A DNA stretch of 64,000 nt from Pseudomonadota bacterium (GTDB taxonomy: Bacteria; Pseudomonadota; Alphaproteobacteria; Rhodospirillales; Magnetospirillaceae), in contig JAJZVW010000002.1 in NCBI GenBank assembly GCA_021847015.1, forward strand, positions 62,001 through 126,000. The letters run 5' to 3'. The number at the start of each line of letters is the position of its first letter. Within the stretch, counting starts at the first letter, position 1. Below are positions 53,253 to 62,930 of the stretch, in pieces. The position numbers and the translations under genes were made by a program. The notes below the pieces were generated by a model. The model had not been told where the DNA came from. It ran no database searches and was given only the letters and a program-made list of their open reading frames with translations.

Positions 53253-54164
53253 ATGAAGGAGGTTGTCCTGACCGTCGCCAGCATGACCGGCTATGCCCGC
53301 GCCGAAGGGTGCGATGCCCAGGTGTCCTGGCTGTGGGAGGCGAAGAGCGTCAACGGCCGCGGCCTCGATGTGCGCCTGCGCCTGCCGCCCGGCCACGATG
53401 GCCTGGAACCCCTGGCGCGGGAAGCCGCCGCCCGCCACCTCAAGCGCGGGAACGTGCAGCTGTCTCTGACGGTCACGCGGACCGGGGAGGCGCCCGCGGT
53501 GCGGCTGAATACGCCGCTTCTGGAACAAATCCTGACCGTCTGCCGGGAATGGGAACGCAAGCATCCCAATATCGCGCCGGCCCGCTGGGACGGGTTGCTG
53601 GCGGTGAAAGGCGTGCTTGAGCCGGCCGAGGCGGAGGAGGCGGATGCCGAAGCGGTTCGCCACGGGCGGGAGACGGCGATGAAAGCCTCGTTGGACGACG
53701 CGCTGGCGGCCCTGGTGTCCATGCGCCGTTCGGAGGGGGCGCGGCTGGCGGCCGTCCTGGGGGCTCAACTCGACGAGATGGGGGCTCTCGCCAAGCGGGC
53801 CGAAGCCGCCGCGGTTCTGCGTCCCGAAGCGGTGCGCGAGCGGATGCGGGCGCAGGTGGCGGCCCTGCTCGATGCCGCGCCGGCTCTTCCCGAGGAGCGG
53901 ATCGCCCAGGAACTGGCCGTGATGGCGGTGAAAGGCGACGTCCGCGAGGAACTCGACCGCCTGGCCGCCCATATCGACGCGGCGAGGGAGCTGCTCCAGG
54001 CCGGCGGCGCGGTGGGGCGGAAACTCGACTTCCTGTCCCAGGAATTCAACCGCGAAGCCAATACGCTTTGCTCGAAATCGGCCGATGTGGAGCTGACCCG
54101 GGTCGGTTTGGACCTCAAGGCGGTCATCGACCAGTTTCGCGAGCAGGTCCAGAACATCGAATAG
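53253..54164 (+). CDS. yicC: YicC-family protein (putative endoribonuclease)
   Basis: About 300 residues. N-terminal VASMTGYARAEGCDAQVSWL, WEAKSVNGRGLDVRLRLPPG, and C-terminal DUF1732 sequence (RKLDFLSQEFNREANTLCSK, ELTRVGLDLKAVIDQFREQV). YicC proteins act on RNA in E. coli and Bacillus relatives. The start is unusual: AAGGAGG lies just behind ATG 53253 and five bases before CTG 53268, and family members begin M-T-x-x-SMTG. The CTG may be the true start. gmk follows 47 bases later. Confidence 0.9.
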   Translation: MKEVVLTVASMTGYARAEGCDAQVSWLWEAKSVNGRGLDVRLRLPPGHDGLEPLAREAAARHLKRGNVQLSLTVTRTGEAPAVRLNTPLLEQILTVCREWERKHPNIAPARWDGLLAVKGVLEPAEAEEADAEAVRHGRETAMKASLDDALAALVSMRRSEGARLAAVLGAQLDEMGALAKRAEAAAVLRPEAVRERMRAQVAALLDAAPALPEERIAQELAVMAVKGDVREELDRLAAHIDAARELLQAGGAVGRKLDFLSQEFNREANTLCSKSADVELTRVGLDLKAVIDQFREQVQNIE

Positions 54165-54211
54165 CGCCCGCCGCCGCCGGCGGCCGCGACGAGACGGAGG
54201 CTGTCCCGACC

Positions 54212-54862
54212 ATGACCATTCCGCCCGCAAACCTCCCCGCCGTGCAGCGCCGGGGCCTGATGCTGGTGCTGTCCTCGCCTTCGGGGGCGGGGAAGACGAC
54301 CATTTCGCGCCTGCTCCTGGAGCGCGATCCCAACATCGTCATGTCGGTGTCCGCCACTACCCGCGCGCCGCGCCCGGGCGAGATCGACGGGAGGGACTAC
54401 CACTTCGTCGGCGTCGAGCGGTTCCGGACGATGGAAGCGGCGGGGGAATTCCTCGAACATGCCCGGGTCTTCGACAATTTCTACGGCACGCCCCGGCACG
54501 CGGTCGAAGACGCGCTGACCGGCGGCAAGGACGTGCTGTTCGATATCGACTGGCAAGGCACCCAGCAGCTCGCCCACAACGCCCGCGCCGATCTGGTCTC
54601 GGTGTTCATCCTTCCCCCGTCGGTCGGGGAACTGGAACGCCGGCTCACCACCCGGGCCCAGGACAGCACCGAGGTGGTGGCCAAGCGCATGGCCAAGGCC
54701 GGCGACGAGATGAGCCATTGGCGCGAGTACGAGTACATCCTGGTCAACAGCGACGTGGAACGCTCGGTGGCGGCGGTCATGGCCATCCTTGCCGCCGAAC
54801 GCCTCAAACGCGACCGCCAAGTGGGCATGCACGATTTCGTCAGCCGGCTCAGGGGCGAATGA
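54212..54862 (+). CDS. gmk: Guanylate kinase
   Basis: Phosphorylates GMP to GDP. 216 residues. P-loop: LVLSSPSGAGKTTISRLLLE. GMP-binding block: VSATTRAPRPGEIDGRDYHF, with EFLEHARVFDNFYGTPRHAV and DVLFDIDWQGTQQL. The yicC-gmk order is widely conserved. The stop overlaps the GT9 gene (ATGA). Confidence 0.96.
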   Translation: MTIPPANLPAVQRRGLMLVLSSPSGAGKTTISRLLLERDPNIVMSVSATTRAPRPGEIDGRDYHFVGVERFRTMEAAGEFLEHARVFDNFYGTPRHAVEDALTGGKDVLFDIDWQGTQQLAHNARADLVSVFILPPSVGELERRLTTRAQDSTEVVAKRMAKAGDEMSHWREYEYILVNSDVERSVAAVMAILAAERLKRDRQVGMHDFVSRLRGE

Positions 54863-55851
54863 CGGAGCCGTCCAGCATCCTCGTCTATGTCGGATTGGAT
54901 GCCGTCGGTGACGGGTTGATGAAGCTCCCCTTCGTCCGCGCCCTTCGCGCGGCCTTTCCCGCTGCCCATATCACCTGGATGGCCGGCAAGGGGCACAGCG
55001 TCTATGCGGGCTCACTGGCGCCGCTGGTGACGGGGCTGATCGACGAGGTGCTGGACGATGCCGGAATCGGCAGCCGGGCAGTCGAGCTGATCGGCCGGCG
55101 GCCGCTTGCCGGCCGGGCCTTCGATCTCGTCATCGACACCCAGCGCCGCGTCCTGACGACCCTGATCCTCCGCCGGCTGTCTCATCGCCGGTTCGTGTCG
55201 GCAGCGGCCGATTTCCTGTTGTCCGACGTCAAGCCGGCCGCTTGGCGCAAACCCCCGTCGATGGTGGCGCAGATGATGGCCCTCGTGGAACTGGCCAGCG
55301 GCCGGCCGGTACAGGCCGGCGCCCCGCTGCCGCGGGACGTGTCCGCCGAAGGCGAGGCCGACGCCCTGCTTCCGGCCGGCCCGTGCTATGTCGGCTTCGC
55401 TCCCGGAGCGGGCGGGCGGCACAAATGCTGGCCGCTTGAGCGGTTCATCGCCGTGGCGCGAGGCCAAGCGGCCCTGGGGCGGGTCCCGGTGTTCCTCCTG
55501 GGGCCCAATGAGGCCGGATGGGCCGACGCGATCCGCGCCGCCTTTCCCGATGCGCTCCTGCCACTGCAAGCCGCCGTCTCCCCGACGCCGGTTCTGACCA
55601 TCGCCCTGGCGCGGCGCCTGACGGCGGCGGTGGCCAACGATTCGGGCACCGGTCACATGCTGGCGGCCGCCGATGCGCCGCTGGTGTCGCTGTTCGGCCC
55701 CACGCCGCCGGAAAAATTCGCCCCCGCCACGTCACGCCTTGCCATCCTGCGGGCGCAGGATTGGGGAGGCGCCAGCATGGATCTGATCCCGGCGGAGGCG
55801 GTCGCGGACGCGCTCGAACCTTTTTTTGACCCGGTTTCGGGCAGCGGATAG
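54859..55851 (+). CDS. Glycosyltransferase family 9 (heptosyltransferase-like)
   Basis: A 330-residue GT-B enzyme resembling LPS core heptosyltransferases: ILVYVGLDAVGDGLMKLPFV near the start, YVGFAPGAGGRHKCWPLERF, AVANDSGTGHMLAAADAPLV and SLFGPTPPEKFAP in the donor domain. The acceptor sugar is unknown. It is coupled to gmk by ATGA overlap; apt follows after 63 bases. Confidence 0.87.
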   Translation: MTEPSSILVYVGLDAVGDGLMKLPFVRALRAAFPAAHITWMAGKGHSVYAGSLAPLVTGLIDEVLDDAGIGSRAVELIGRRPLAGRAFDLVIDTQRRVLTTLILRRLSHRRFVSAAADFLLSDVKPAAWRKPPSMVAQMMALVELASGRPVQAGAPLPRDVSAEGEADALLPAGPCYVGFAPGAGGRHKCWPLERFIAVARGQAALGRVPVFLLGPNEAGWADAIRAAFPDALLPLQAAVSPTPVLTIALARRLTAAVANDSGTGHMLAAADAPLVSLFGPTPPEKFAPATSRLAILRAQDWGGASMDLIPAEAVADALEPFFDPVSGSG

Positions 55852-55914
55852 GATGCCGCGTCCGCTCATCCGGACTGGTTATCCTGGCAATCGGCAGACG
55901 GGGGATCGAGGATC

Positions 55915-56439
55915 ATGGACATCAAGGATCATATTCGCGGCATTCCGGATTTTCCCAAGCCCGGCATCCTGTTCTACGACATCTCGACCCTGCTGGCCCA
56001 CGCCGACGCCTGGCAAGTCGCCATGGGACGATTGGCCCGCGCCGTTCGCGACTTTCATCCGGATGTTCTGGCCGGCATCGAATCCCGCGGCTTCCTGGTC
56101 GCGGCGCCGCTGGCGCTGAAGCTGGGGTGCGGCTTCGTCATGCTGCGCAAGAAGGGCAAGCTTCCGGGCAGGACCATTCGCCACGATTACACGCTGGAAT
56201 ACGGCACGGACAGCATCGAGATCCAGGAAGACGCCGTGCCGCCGGGCAGCCGCGTGGTCGTTCTCGACGACCTGCTGGCGACCGGCGGGACGATGGCGGC
56301 GGGCGTGGAATTGTTGCGGAAAGTGGGGGCCGAGGTTACCGGCACGGCGGCGATCATCGAGCTTGCCTTCCTTCAGGGGCGCAAGCGGCTGCATGACCTC
56401 GACGTGCCGGTGACATCGCTGGTGTCCTACGACGAGTGA
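55915..56439 (+). CDS. apt: Adenine phosphoribosyltransferase
   Basis: Salvages adenine with PRPP to AMP. 174 residues. Opening [20 protein letters not shown], then [40 protein letters not shown], and the PRPP loop [20 protein letters not shown]. All are typical for Apt. Confidence 0.96.
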   Translation: MDIKDHIRGIPDFPKPGILFYDISTLLAHADAWQVAMGRLARAVRDFHPDVLAGIESRGFLVAAPLALKLGCGFVMLRKKGKLPGRTIRHDYTLEYGTDSIEIQEDAVPPGSRVVVLDDLLATGGTMAAGVELLRKVGAEVTGTAAIIELAFLQGRKRLHDLDVPVTSLVSYDE

Positions 56440-56470
56440 CGGCGAACCCGGACGGGGCGGGGAAGAGGAA

Positions 56471-56998
56471 ATGCTCAACAACAAGATTTTTCTCGGGCCG
56501 CTGCTCGCCGAGGACGCCGCTCCGATGTTCGAGTGGGCCAACGACGTTTCCCTGGCCCACCTGAACGGCCCCTACCGTCCCATAAGCTGGGTGGATCATG
56601 CCAACGCCTTCTCGCAGGTGGGCAAGGATCCGTCGAAAGTGGTGTTCTCGATCCGCAGGACGAGCGACCGCCGGCTCGTCGGCTATCTGCAGATCGTCAA
56701 CATTCATCCCGCGTTCCGCTCGGCCGATATCGGCATCCTGATCGGCGACGAGCGGGAGCGCGGCAAGGGGTACGGAACGGAGGCCATGCGCCGCGCGCTG
56801 GCCTTCTGCTGGAACGAGCTCAACCTGATCCGCGTCGCGCTGTTGGTGTTCGGTGATAATCCGCATGCGGTCGCGCTCTATCGCAAGGTCGGGTTCGAGC
56901 ACGAGGGGACCCTGCGGCAAGCCGCCTACGTGAACGGCCGTCACGTGGACATCACCCTCATGGCGGCTCTGCGCCCGGAATTCGTGCCGCCACGCTGA
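56471..56998 (+). CDS. GNAT-family N-acetyltransferase (RimJ/RimL type)
   Basis: A 175-residue acetyltransferase. The acetyl-CoA pyrophosphate loop is IGDERERGKGYGTEAMRRAL. FGDNPHAVALYRKVGFEHEG and TLRQAAYVNGRHVDITLMA form the C-terminal half typical of RimJ/L-like enzymes and of amino-sugar acetyltransferases. The substrate cannot be told. GAGGAA precedes the ATG. Convergent with the zinc-ribbon gene. Confidence 0.87.
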   Translation: MLNNKIFLGPLLAEDAAPMFEWANDVSLAHLNGPYRPISWVDHANAFSQVGKDPSKVVFSIRRTSDRRLVGYLQIVNIHPAFRSADIGILIGDERERGKGYGTEAMRRALAFCWNELNLIRVALLVFGDNPHAVALYRKVGFEHEGTLRQAAYVNGRHVDITLMAALRPEFVPPR

Positions 56999-57006
56999 AT
57001 CCCTGC

Positions 57007-57267
57007 TTATCGGCGCGGCCGGCCGGGCCTGTGGGCCCAGCGGTCGTCGTCGTGGCCGGTCTGGATATGCGGCGACGGGACGTCCGGCGGAGGTGCGGAC
57101 GGAACATCCATCCGTTCCGGCTGCGGCGGGCCGAGAATGTGCTCCAGCACGCCGGCCTCGATCCATGCGCCGCCGCAGGTGGGGCAGGAATCGAGGATGT
57201 GTCCGCGCCGTGGGGTGCGGATGAGCGGGGTGGCGCAGCGCGGGCACAGCATGGCGGGCTTCCCCAT
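57007..57267 (-). CDS. Zinc-ribbon (TFIIB-type) small protein
   Basis: An 86-residue protein with a CPRC...CPTC zinc ribbon: MLCPRCATPLIRTPRRGHIL and DSCPTCGGAWIEAGVLEHIL, the zf-TFIIB pattern in which CPxCGGxW is diagnostic. The C-terminal half is Pro/Asp/His-rich. Function unknown. Starts at ATG 57267 (GGTGG upstream) or five codons earlier at 57282. Confidence 0.78.
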   Translation of the reverse strand: MGKPAMLCPRCATPLIRTPRRGHILDSCPTCGGAWIEAGVLEHILGPPQPERMDVPSAPPPDVPSPHIQTGHDDDRWAHRPGRPRR

Positions 57268-57314
57268 GGCGTTTCCACCCATTTGGGGTGTCGGAACGGA
57301 AAGCAAAACGGCCC

Positions 57315-58106
<792 letters not shown>

Positions 58107-58207
58107 CTACGCCGCAGGATGGAAATTCGCTACGGCCGCCGCCCTTTGCGTGCCGGCTGTGACATCCGCCGAGTCCGGCTCCGTCCGGGACGGGCGGCGA
58201 ATGCCGC

Positions 58208-58990
58208 TCAGATCAGGAACAGGTCGTCCAGCGCCTTGAAAAGGTCGTCGGCGAAACTGGGCCCCTTGTGAAGCACGGGGATCTTTCGCGGCAGCAGCCT
58301 CAGCCGCTCGTCGTCGGGGTCCAGGCTGGTGATCACCGCCATGGGAATGTTCCGGGTCGATGGCATCGACGCCAGGGCGATGGCCAGGTCGATCCCGTCC
58401 AAAGCCGGCATGACGGCGGACACGATGATCAGGTCCGGCTTCGTCTGGGTGACGAGGGCGAAGGCCAGGATCGTGTCGGGCACGATGGAGACGCGGTAGC
58501 CGCATTGCTGGAGTTCCCGTTCGACGAAGCGGGTTTGCGCCCCTTGGGGCATCACCAGCATGACCTCCACATTGCGGATTTCGATGTCGCCCAGATCGAA
58601 GCCCAGCTTGGGTGGCAGACCGCGCACGAGATCGGCGGGGTTGGCGTCGGGGGGCTGGCGCTCGGCCAGTTCCAGCATAAGGTCCAGGAAGGCTTGCAGG
58701 TCCTGCCACGTCCTGGGCGGCAGGATTTTCGGCGCTCCCGTCAGATATTCGTCCAGGCGGTGGGCGACGGCCGACAGGGCGCCCATGCCGAAATTGGCGG
58801 CCTGCCCCCGCAGCGTCAGCGCCGCCCGCCGGAAAGCGGTGACGATGTCGCCGTGGCCGACCCGTCCCTTGCGCCCGCCATCGAGAGCGAGATCGAGCGA
58901 TTGCAGCGACTCGACGGTTTCATCGATGAATTCCTGCCGAAGCTGGTCGGGGATCTCGTTCGGGTGTGTGGCCAGACTGTCGTCGGTCAT
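58208..58990 (-). CDS. HPt-like plus receiver-like protein with both phosphorylation sites lost
   Basis: A 260-residue two-domain protein. Residues about 15-110 look like an HPt bundle, but the phospho-His of the HTLKG motif is Leu58 (FRRAALTLRGQAANFGMG). Residues about 140-260 look like a receiver, but the phospho-Asp is Ser191 (KPDLIIVSAVMPALDGID) and the N-terminal acidic pair is absent (VEVMLVMPQGAQ); Thr and Lys are kept (AVITSLD, PVLHKGPSF). It seems to be a phosphorylation-independent scaffold or adaptor. Monocistronic, divergent from the small zinc-finger gene. Confidence 0.8.
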   Translation of the reverse strand: MTDDSLATHPNEIPDQLRQEFIDETVESLQSLDLALDGGRKGRVGHGDIVTAFRRAALTLRGQAANFGMGALSAVAHRLDEYLTGAPKILPPRTWQDLQAFLDLMLELAERQPPDANPADLVRGLPPKLGFDLGDIEIRNVEVMLVMPQGAQTRFVERELQQCGYRVSIVPDTILAFALVTQTKPDLIIVSAVMPALDGIDLAIALASMPSTRNIPMAVITSLDPDDERLRLLPRKIPVLHKGPSFADDLFKALDDLFLI

Positions 58991-59121
58991 TGCGGGCCAT
59001 CCGGTTGGGCTTTCGCAAGTCTACTCCGCACGCGCATCCGCACCAACCGTTTTGCCCGGCTGCGGAACACCTGCTGAAGTTTACTGTCTATCTGAAAGTA
59101 TTAAGACGATAAGGGAGGCAA

Positions 59122-59316
59122 ATGATGCCAGACCCCCAACGCTACGGCATCCCCGGACAGCCGGGACTTGCTCCTGGCGATGACGCCCGCCGCGGCGCGC
59201 CGGCGACCGGCGAGAATGTCTGCCGCAAATGCCGCGGTAGCGGCATGATCGCGGGGCGCCGCTGTGAGGAATGCGACGGCACGGGACGGGTGGTCGCGGG
59301 AATAGGCGGTGGATGA
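59122..59316 (+). CDS. Small DnaJ-type zinc-finger protein (64 aa)
   Basis: A 64-residue protein whose second half carries the CxxCxGxG repeats of the DnaJ zinc finger: NVCRKCRGSGMIAGRRCEEC then DGTGRVVAG. Such short proteins bind one zinc and may help protein folding or RNA contacts. GGGAGG precedes tandem ATG codons (59122, 59125). Followed by strong palindromes. Confidence 0.78.
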   Translation: MMPDPQRYGIPGQPGLAPGDDARRGAPATGENVCRKCRGSGMIAGRRCEECDGTGRVVAGIGGG

Positions 59317-59338
59317 CGCCGAAAAAACGGGGCCGGAG

Positions 59339-59402
59339 CTAGCCTGGATTTCTCACATGGGCACCGAATTCGTCTCCGTCAAATGTGGGAAATCCAGGCT
59401 AG
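59339..59402. repeat. 20-bp inverted repeat related to the one at 11911
   Basis: Left arm CTAGCCTGGATTTCTCACAT (59339-59358) pairs with the right arm at 59383-59402 with one mismatch (G-U in RNA). GATTTCTCACA in the left arm and CCGTCAAA just before the right arm are shared with the 11911-11983 element. Located in the convergent spacer 59317-59558. Confidence 0.75.
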
Positions 59403-59411
59403 TTGTGGAAA

Positions 59412-59448
59412 AAATCCAACGTTCGCGCCCGGCGCGAACGTTGGATTT
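59412..59448. terminator. Near-perfect 18-bp palindrome with flanking A/T runs
   Basis: AAATCCAACGTTCGCGCC and its exact complement are separated by one base. A-run on the left and GTTTTC on the right give it terminator character in both directions, fitting its place between two convergent genes. Pairing extends imperfectly outward to TGTG/CACA (59405-59457). Confidence 0.65.
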
Positions 59449-59558
59449 GTTTTCACAGTTCAATGAGTTGGTGGGCCGGCTTATCCAGACGATTGGGAAC
59501 CAAGCGTCCGGGTCGGACCACTGGCGGCCCCGGCCCTATGGCCTCGCTTGGGCATCGG

Positions 59559-60038
59559 CTACATCAGCGCGACGGTCATGACGGTGCCGGCCAGGACGAT
59601 CGCCCCGGTCAGCGAAGCCCAAAGCTGCGGGCGCAGGATGTCATAGAGGGGGCGGGCCTCGTCCCGCACGCGCGAGGCGACTTCGCTTGCGGTCATGCGG
59701 CCGCCGTAGTGGCAGTCGCACAGCAGCCAATGGGCCTGCCGGTCCGAGAGGCCGAAATAATCCATCGCGTCGCCGAGGCGGTCACTTGCCAGTCCGTCGG
59801 CACGGAGCACCGGGTCGGCGAAGGCGACCGCCAGCGGGGAATCGTCCTTGCGCATGTCGCGGCGCACCCCGGGGGTCACATACTCGACGTCCTCCAGGGC
59901 GGGCAACGGGCGGCCCGCCTGGGATTCAAGCAGGTCCGCCCAGCGGTTCAGACGCTCGGCGCGGGAAAGCTTTTGTCTGACGAACATGGGATCAAGGCTT
60001 TTGGCCCCCCTGATGCGGTCGAGGTCTTGATGCTGCAT
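59559..60038 (-). CDS. Hypothetical protein with a C-terminal membrane anchor (159 aa)
   Basis: An unrecognised protein. The cytoplasmic part has LDRIRGAKSLDPMFVRQKLS, RAERLNRWADLLESQAGRPL and a CDCHYGG motif in QAHWLLCDCHYGGRMTASEV. The end is a hydrophobic helix (WASLTGAIVLAGTVMTVALM). GGAGG lies a few bases before ATG 60038. Monocistronic. Confidence 0.65.
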   Translation of the reverse strand: MQHQDLDRIRGAKSLDPMFVRQKLSRAERLNRWADLLESQAGRPLPALEDVEYVTPGVRRDMRKDDSPLAVAFADPVLRADGLASDRLGDAMDYFGLSDRQAHWLLCDCHYGGRMTASEVASRVRDEARPLYDILRPQLWASLTGAIVLAGTVMTVALM

Positions 60039-60380
60039 GGCGTCCTCCGGTCTCGATGTCGTCAAAGGCTTGGGGTTCGACGGGGCGGCACTCGCCCGCC
60101 ACCGGCAGGCCGCCCCCGCGATCGGTCGTGTCCCGCGTGTTCTCGCGAAAGGCCGGTGGCCCGCCTTTGACGATAACGATCCCACAGGGGAAATTGTTCG
60201 GACCCCTCGGGGATGCGTTTGTGTCCTTGAGTTCCCCTTTTCGGCGCTATGTCCATGCGCTATTCTCCTACCCGCATGGGCGGCAGGCATGCCATCGCCT
60301 GTTGGAGTTACGGTGGCGCGCAAATGGCGGGGCGCGCTGCAATTTGGTAATGGATGCGCCACTCCGAGGCAGGTAGGGTG
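60039..60380. other. Divergent intergenic region (342 bases)
   Basis: Between the membrane-anchored hypothetical gene and the GGDEF-EAL gene. I see no gene, no clear operator and no strong promoter. Short plus-strand frames here lack ribosome-binding sites and known similarity. Confidence 0.4.
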
Positions 60381-62927
60381 ATGCCGTTGGGAACGACATC
60401 GGGACCGTTGTTCTTGGGTTCGCATCACGCCATCGAGCGCATCGTTCATAAGCAGATTCTGGCCTGCCCCGGCGATACGCCCATCATCGAGGCGGCCCGG
60501 CGGATGGTGGATACCCGTTGCAGTTCCATCATCGTCGTCGAGGACGGCAACCCGGTCGGGATCTGGACCGAACGCGACGCGCTGGCCACCGATTTCAGCG
60601 ATCCGTCATGCTTCGGCGGCGCCATCGCCGACGTGATGAGTTCCCCGGTCAAGACGATCGAGGGCAGCGCCTCGATCGGCGAAGCGGGGATGCGTTTCCA
60701 GGTCGAAGGCGTCCGCCATTTCGTCGTGGTGGACGCGTCGGGGCGGCCTATCGGCGTCATCAGCCAGAGCGACGTCATCTTGAACCATGGGGTCGAGCAC
60801 TTCCTGGTGCTGCGCAACGTGGGGTCGTCGATGTCGCGGCCGCTGGTCACGGTGGCCGGCGATTGCCCTCTCGGCGAGGCTGTGGCGCAATTGCGCGCCG
60901 CCCATGCCGATGCTGCCGTGGTGATCGGTCCGGGGGACCACGAGCCGGGCATCATCACCGAACGCGACGTCGTCCGTCTGATCGCTCAGGGGACGGCGTC
61001 GGCGACCCCGGTGTGGGACGTGGCCTCGCGGCCGCTGATCTCGGTCGAGGAAGGGGACAGCCTCCTCAACGCCCGGCAGATCCTGGACAGCCGGCAAATC
61101 CGCCATATCGGCGTCAAGGGCGAGGACGGCCGGTTGAAGGGGCTGTTGTCCTTCGCGGACATCCTTGCCGCGCTCCAATACGAATACGTGCAGCGATTGG
61201 ACGAGGCGTTGCGCGAACGGGACGAGGCCCTGTTGCAGTCGCGCCGGGATCTTTATCTGGCCCGCAAGGTGATCGAGGCGACGGTCGATGCGATCATGAT
61301 CGTCAATCCCCGAAAGCAAATCGAGTTCGTCAATCCGGCATTCACCGCGATCACCGGCTACACCGCGGACGAGGCCATCGGCCAAAGCCCGGGCCTGTTG
61401 CACTCGGGGCGCCACGGCGCCGAATTCTACGCCGCGATGTGGGAGTCCTTGGATCGGGTCGGAACCTGGCAGGGCGAGGTGTGGGATCGCCGCAAGAACG
61501 GCGACGTTTTTCCCGTATGGCTGACCATCAACACCATCTCCGACGACGATGGGAACGTCACCCAGTTCGCCGGGGTCTTCGCCGACATCACCGAGCGCAA
61601 GAAGACCGAGGAAAAGATCAAGAATCTCGCGTACTTCGATGTGCTCACGGGCTTGCCGAACCGGCGGCTTTTCACCGATCGCCTGCTTGTGGCCATGGCC
61701 AATGCGCATCGGCACGGCGCCCGGCTGGCGATCATGTTCCTCGACCTCGACCTGTTCAAACGCATCAACGATTCCCTTGGCCATGGGATCGGCGACATGG
61801 TTCTGATCGAATCGGCGCGGCGGCTGTCGGCGTCCGTGCGCGAAGGCGACACCACCGCGCGCCTGGGGGGCGACGAGTTCGTGGTGCTCCTGCCGGAGGT
61901 CGCGCGGATCGAAGACGTGGTCCACCTCGCCGAGCGCATCATCGGAAAGGTGCGCCAGCCCTTCGTGGTGGACGATCACGAACTCTACGTCACCACATCC
62001 ATCGGCATCGCCGTCTATCCCGAGGACGGGACGACGGTCGAGGACCTGATCCGCAACGCGGACACCGCCATGTACCGGGCCAAGGAGGTGGGGCGCAACG
62101 CCTTCCAGCTTTATGCCGCGGCGATGAACGCGGGGTCGTTCGAGCGCCTGGCGATGGAATCGAGCCTGCGCCATGCCCTGGAAAGGGAGGAGCTCCATCT
62201 CGCCTACCAGGTCAAGGTGGACCTCGCCTCGGGCCGCATGTCCGGGGTCGAGGCGCTGGTGCGCTGGCTTCACCCCGAGATGGGACCGATATCGCCGATC
62301 GAGTTCATTCCCCTGGCCGAGAACATGGGGCTGATCTCGGAAATCGGCGCCTGGGTCATGGAAACGGCCTGCCGCCAGTGCAAGAGCTGGCATGAGTTGG
62401 GCCTTCCCAAGGTGAGGGTGGCGGTGAACGTTTCCGCCCTGCAATTCCACGAAAGCGACGTCCCGGCGGTGGTGCGCCGGGCGCTGGCGGTGAGCGGGCT
62501 GGAGCCCTGCTACCTGGAACTGGAGCTGACCGAATCGGTGCTGATGAAGCGCGTCGAGGAGGTGGCCGGAATCCTCGACGACATCCGCGCCCTGGGCGTT
62601 CGCATATCCATTGACGATTTCGGGACGGGCTATTCCTCGCTCAGCTATCTGAAGCGCATTCCCATCGACGCCCTCAAGATCGACCGCTCGTTCGTGCGCG
62701 ACATCACCGGGAACGGGGAGGGCGACGAAATCGTTTCGACCATCATCAACCTCGCGCACAACCTCAAGCTCAAGGCCATCGCCGAAGGTGTCGAAACCCA
62801 GGCCCAGGCCGATTTCCTGCGGAGCAAGGGGTGCGACGAGATCCAGGGCTATCTGGTCTCGCGGCCGGTTTCGCCCGAGGATCTGGTCAGCCTGTTCGAC
62901 CGGGATCTCCTGCCGGCCGATCCGTGA
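60381..62927 (+). CDS. CBS-CBS-PAS-GGDEF-EAL cyclic-di-GMP signalling protein
   Basis: An 848-residue soluble protein. Four CBS repeats in two pairs (residues about 20-275: MVDTRCSSIIVVEDGNPVGI, GRPIGVISQSDVIL, EPGIITERDVVRLIAQG, LKGLLSFADILAAL) probably bind adenine nucleotides. A coiled linker, a PAS domain (about 305-415: IEFVNPAFTAITGYTADEAI), GGDEF (intact at about 495, ARLGGDEFVVLLPE) and EAL (intact at about 623, MSGVEALVRWLHPE, with DDFGTGYSSLSYLKRIPIDA) follow. Both catalytic motifs are intact, so synthesis and hydrolysis of c-di-GMP are possible. ATG 60381 chosen for its GGTAGGG; 60354 possible. Confidence 0.93.
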   Translation: MPLGTTSGPLFLGSHHAIERIVHKQILACPGDTPIIEAARRMVDTRCSSIIVVEDGNPVGIWTERDALATDFSDPSCFGGAIADVMSSPVKTIEGSASIGEAGMRFQVEGVRHFVVVDASGRPIGVISQSDVILNHGVEHFLVLRNVGSSMSRPLVTVAGDCPLGEAVAQLRAAHADAAVVIGPGDHEPGIITERDVVRLIAQGTASATPVWDVASRPLISVEEGDSLLNARQILDSRQIRHIGVKGEDGRLKGLLSFADILAALQYEYVQRLDEALRERDEALLQSRRDLYLARKVIEATVDAIMIVNPRKQIEFVNPAFTAITGYTADEAIGQSPGLLHSGRHGAEFYAAMWESLDRVGTWQGEVWDRRKNGDVFPVWLTINTISDDDGNVTQFAGVFADITERKKTEEKIKNLAYFDVLTGLPNRRLFTDRLLVAMANAHRHGARLAIMFLDLDLFKRINDSLGHGIGDMVLIESARRLSASVREGDTTARLGGDEFVVLLPEVARIEDVVHLAERIIGKVRQPFVVDDHELYVTTSIGIAVYPEDGTTVEDLIRNADTAMYRAKEVGRNAFQLYAAAMNAGSFERLAMESSLRHALEREELHLAYQVKVDLASGRMSGVEALVRWLHPEMGPISPIEFIPLAENMGLISEIGAWVMETACRQCKSWHELGLPKVRVAVNVSALQFHESDVPAVVRRALAVSGLEPCYLELELTESVLMKRVEEVAGILDDIRALGVRISIDDFGTGYSSLSYLKRIPIDALKIDRSFVRDITGNGEGDEIVSTIINLAHNLKLKAIAEGVETQAQADFLRSKGCDEIQGYLVSRPVSPEDLVSLFDRDLLPADP

Positions 62928-62930
62928 CCC

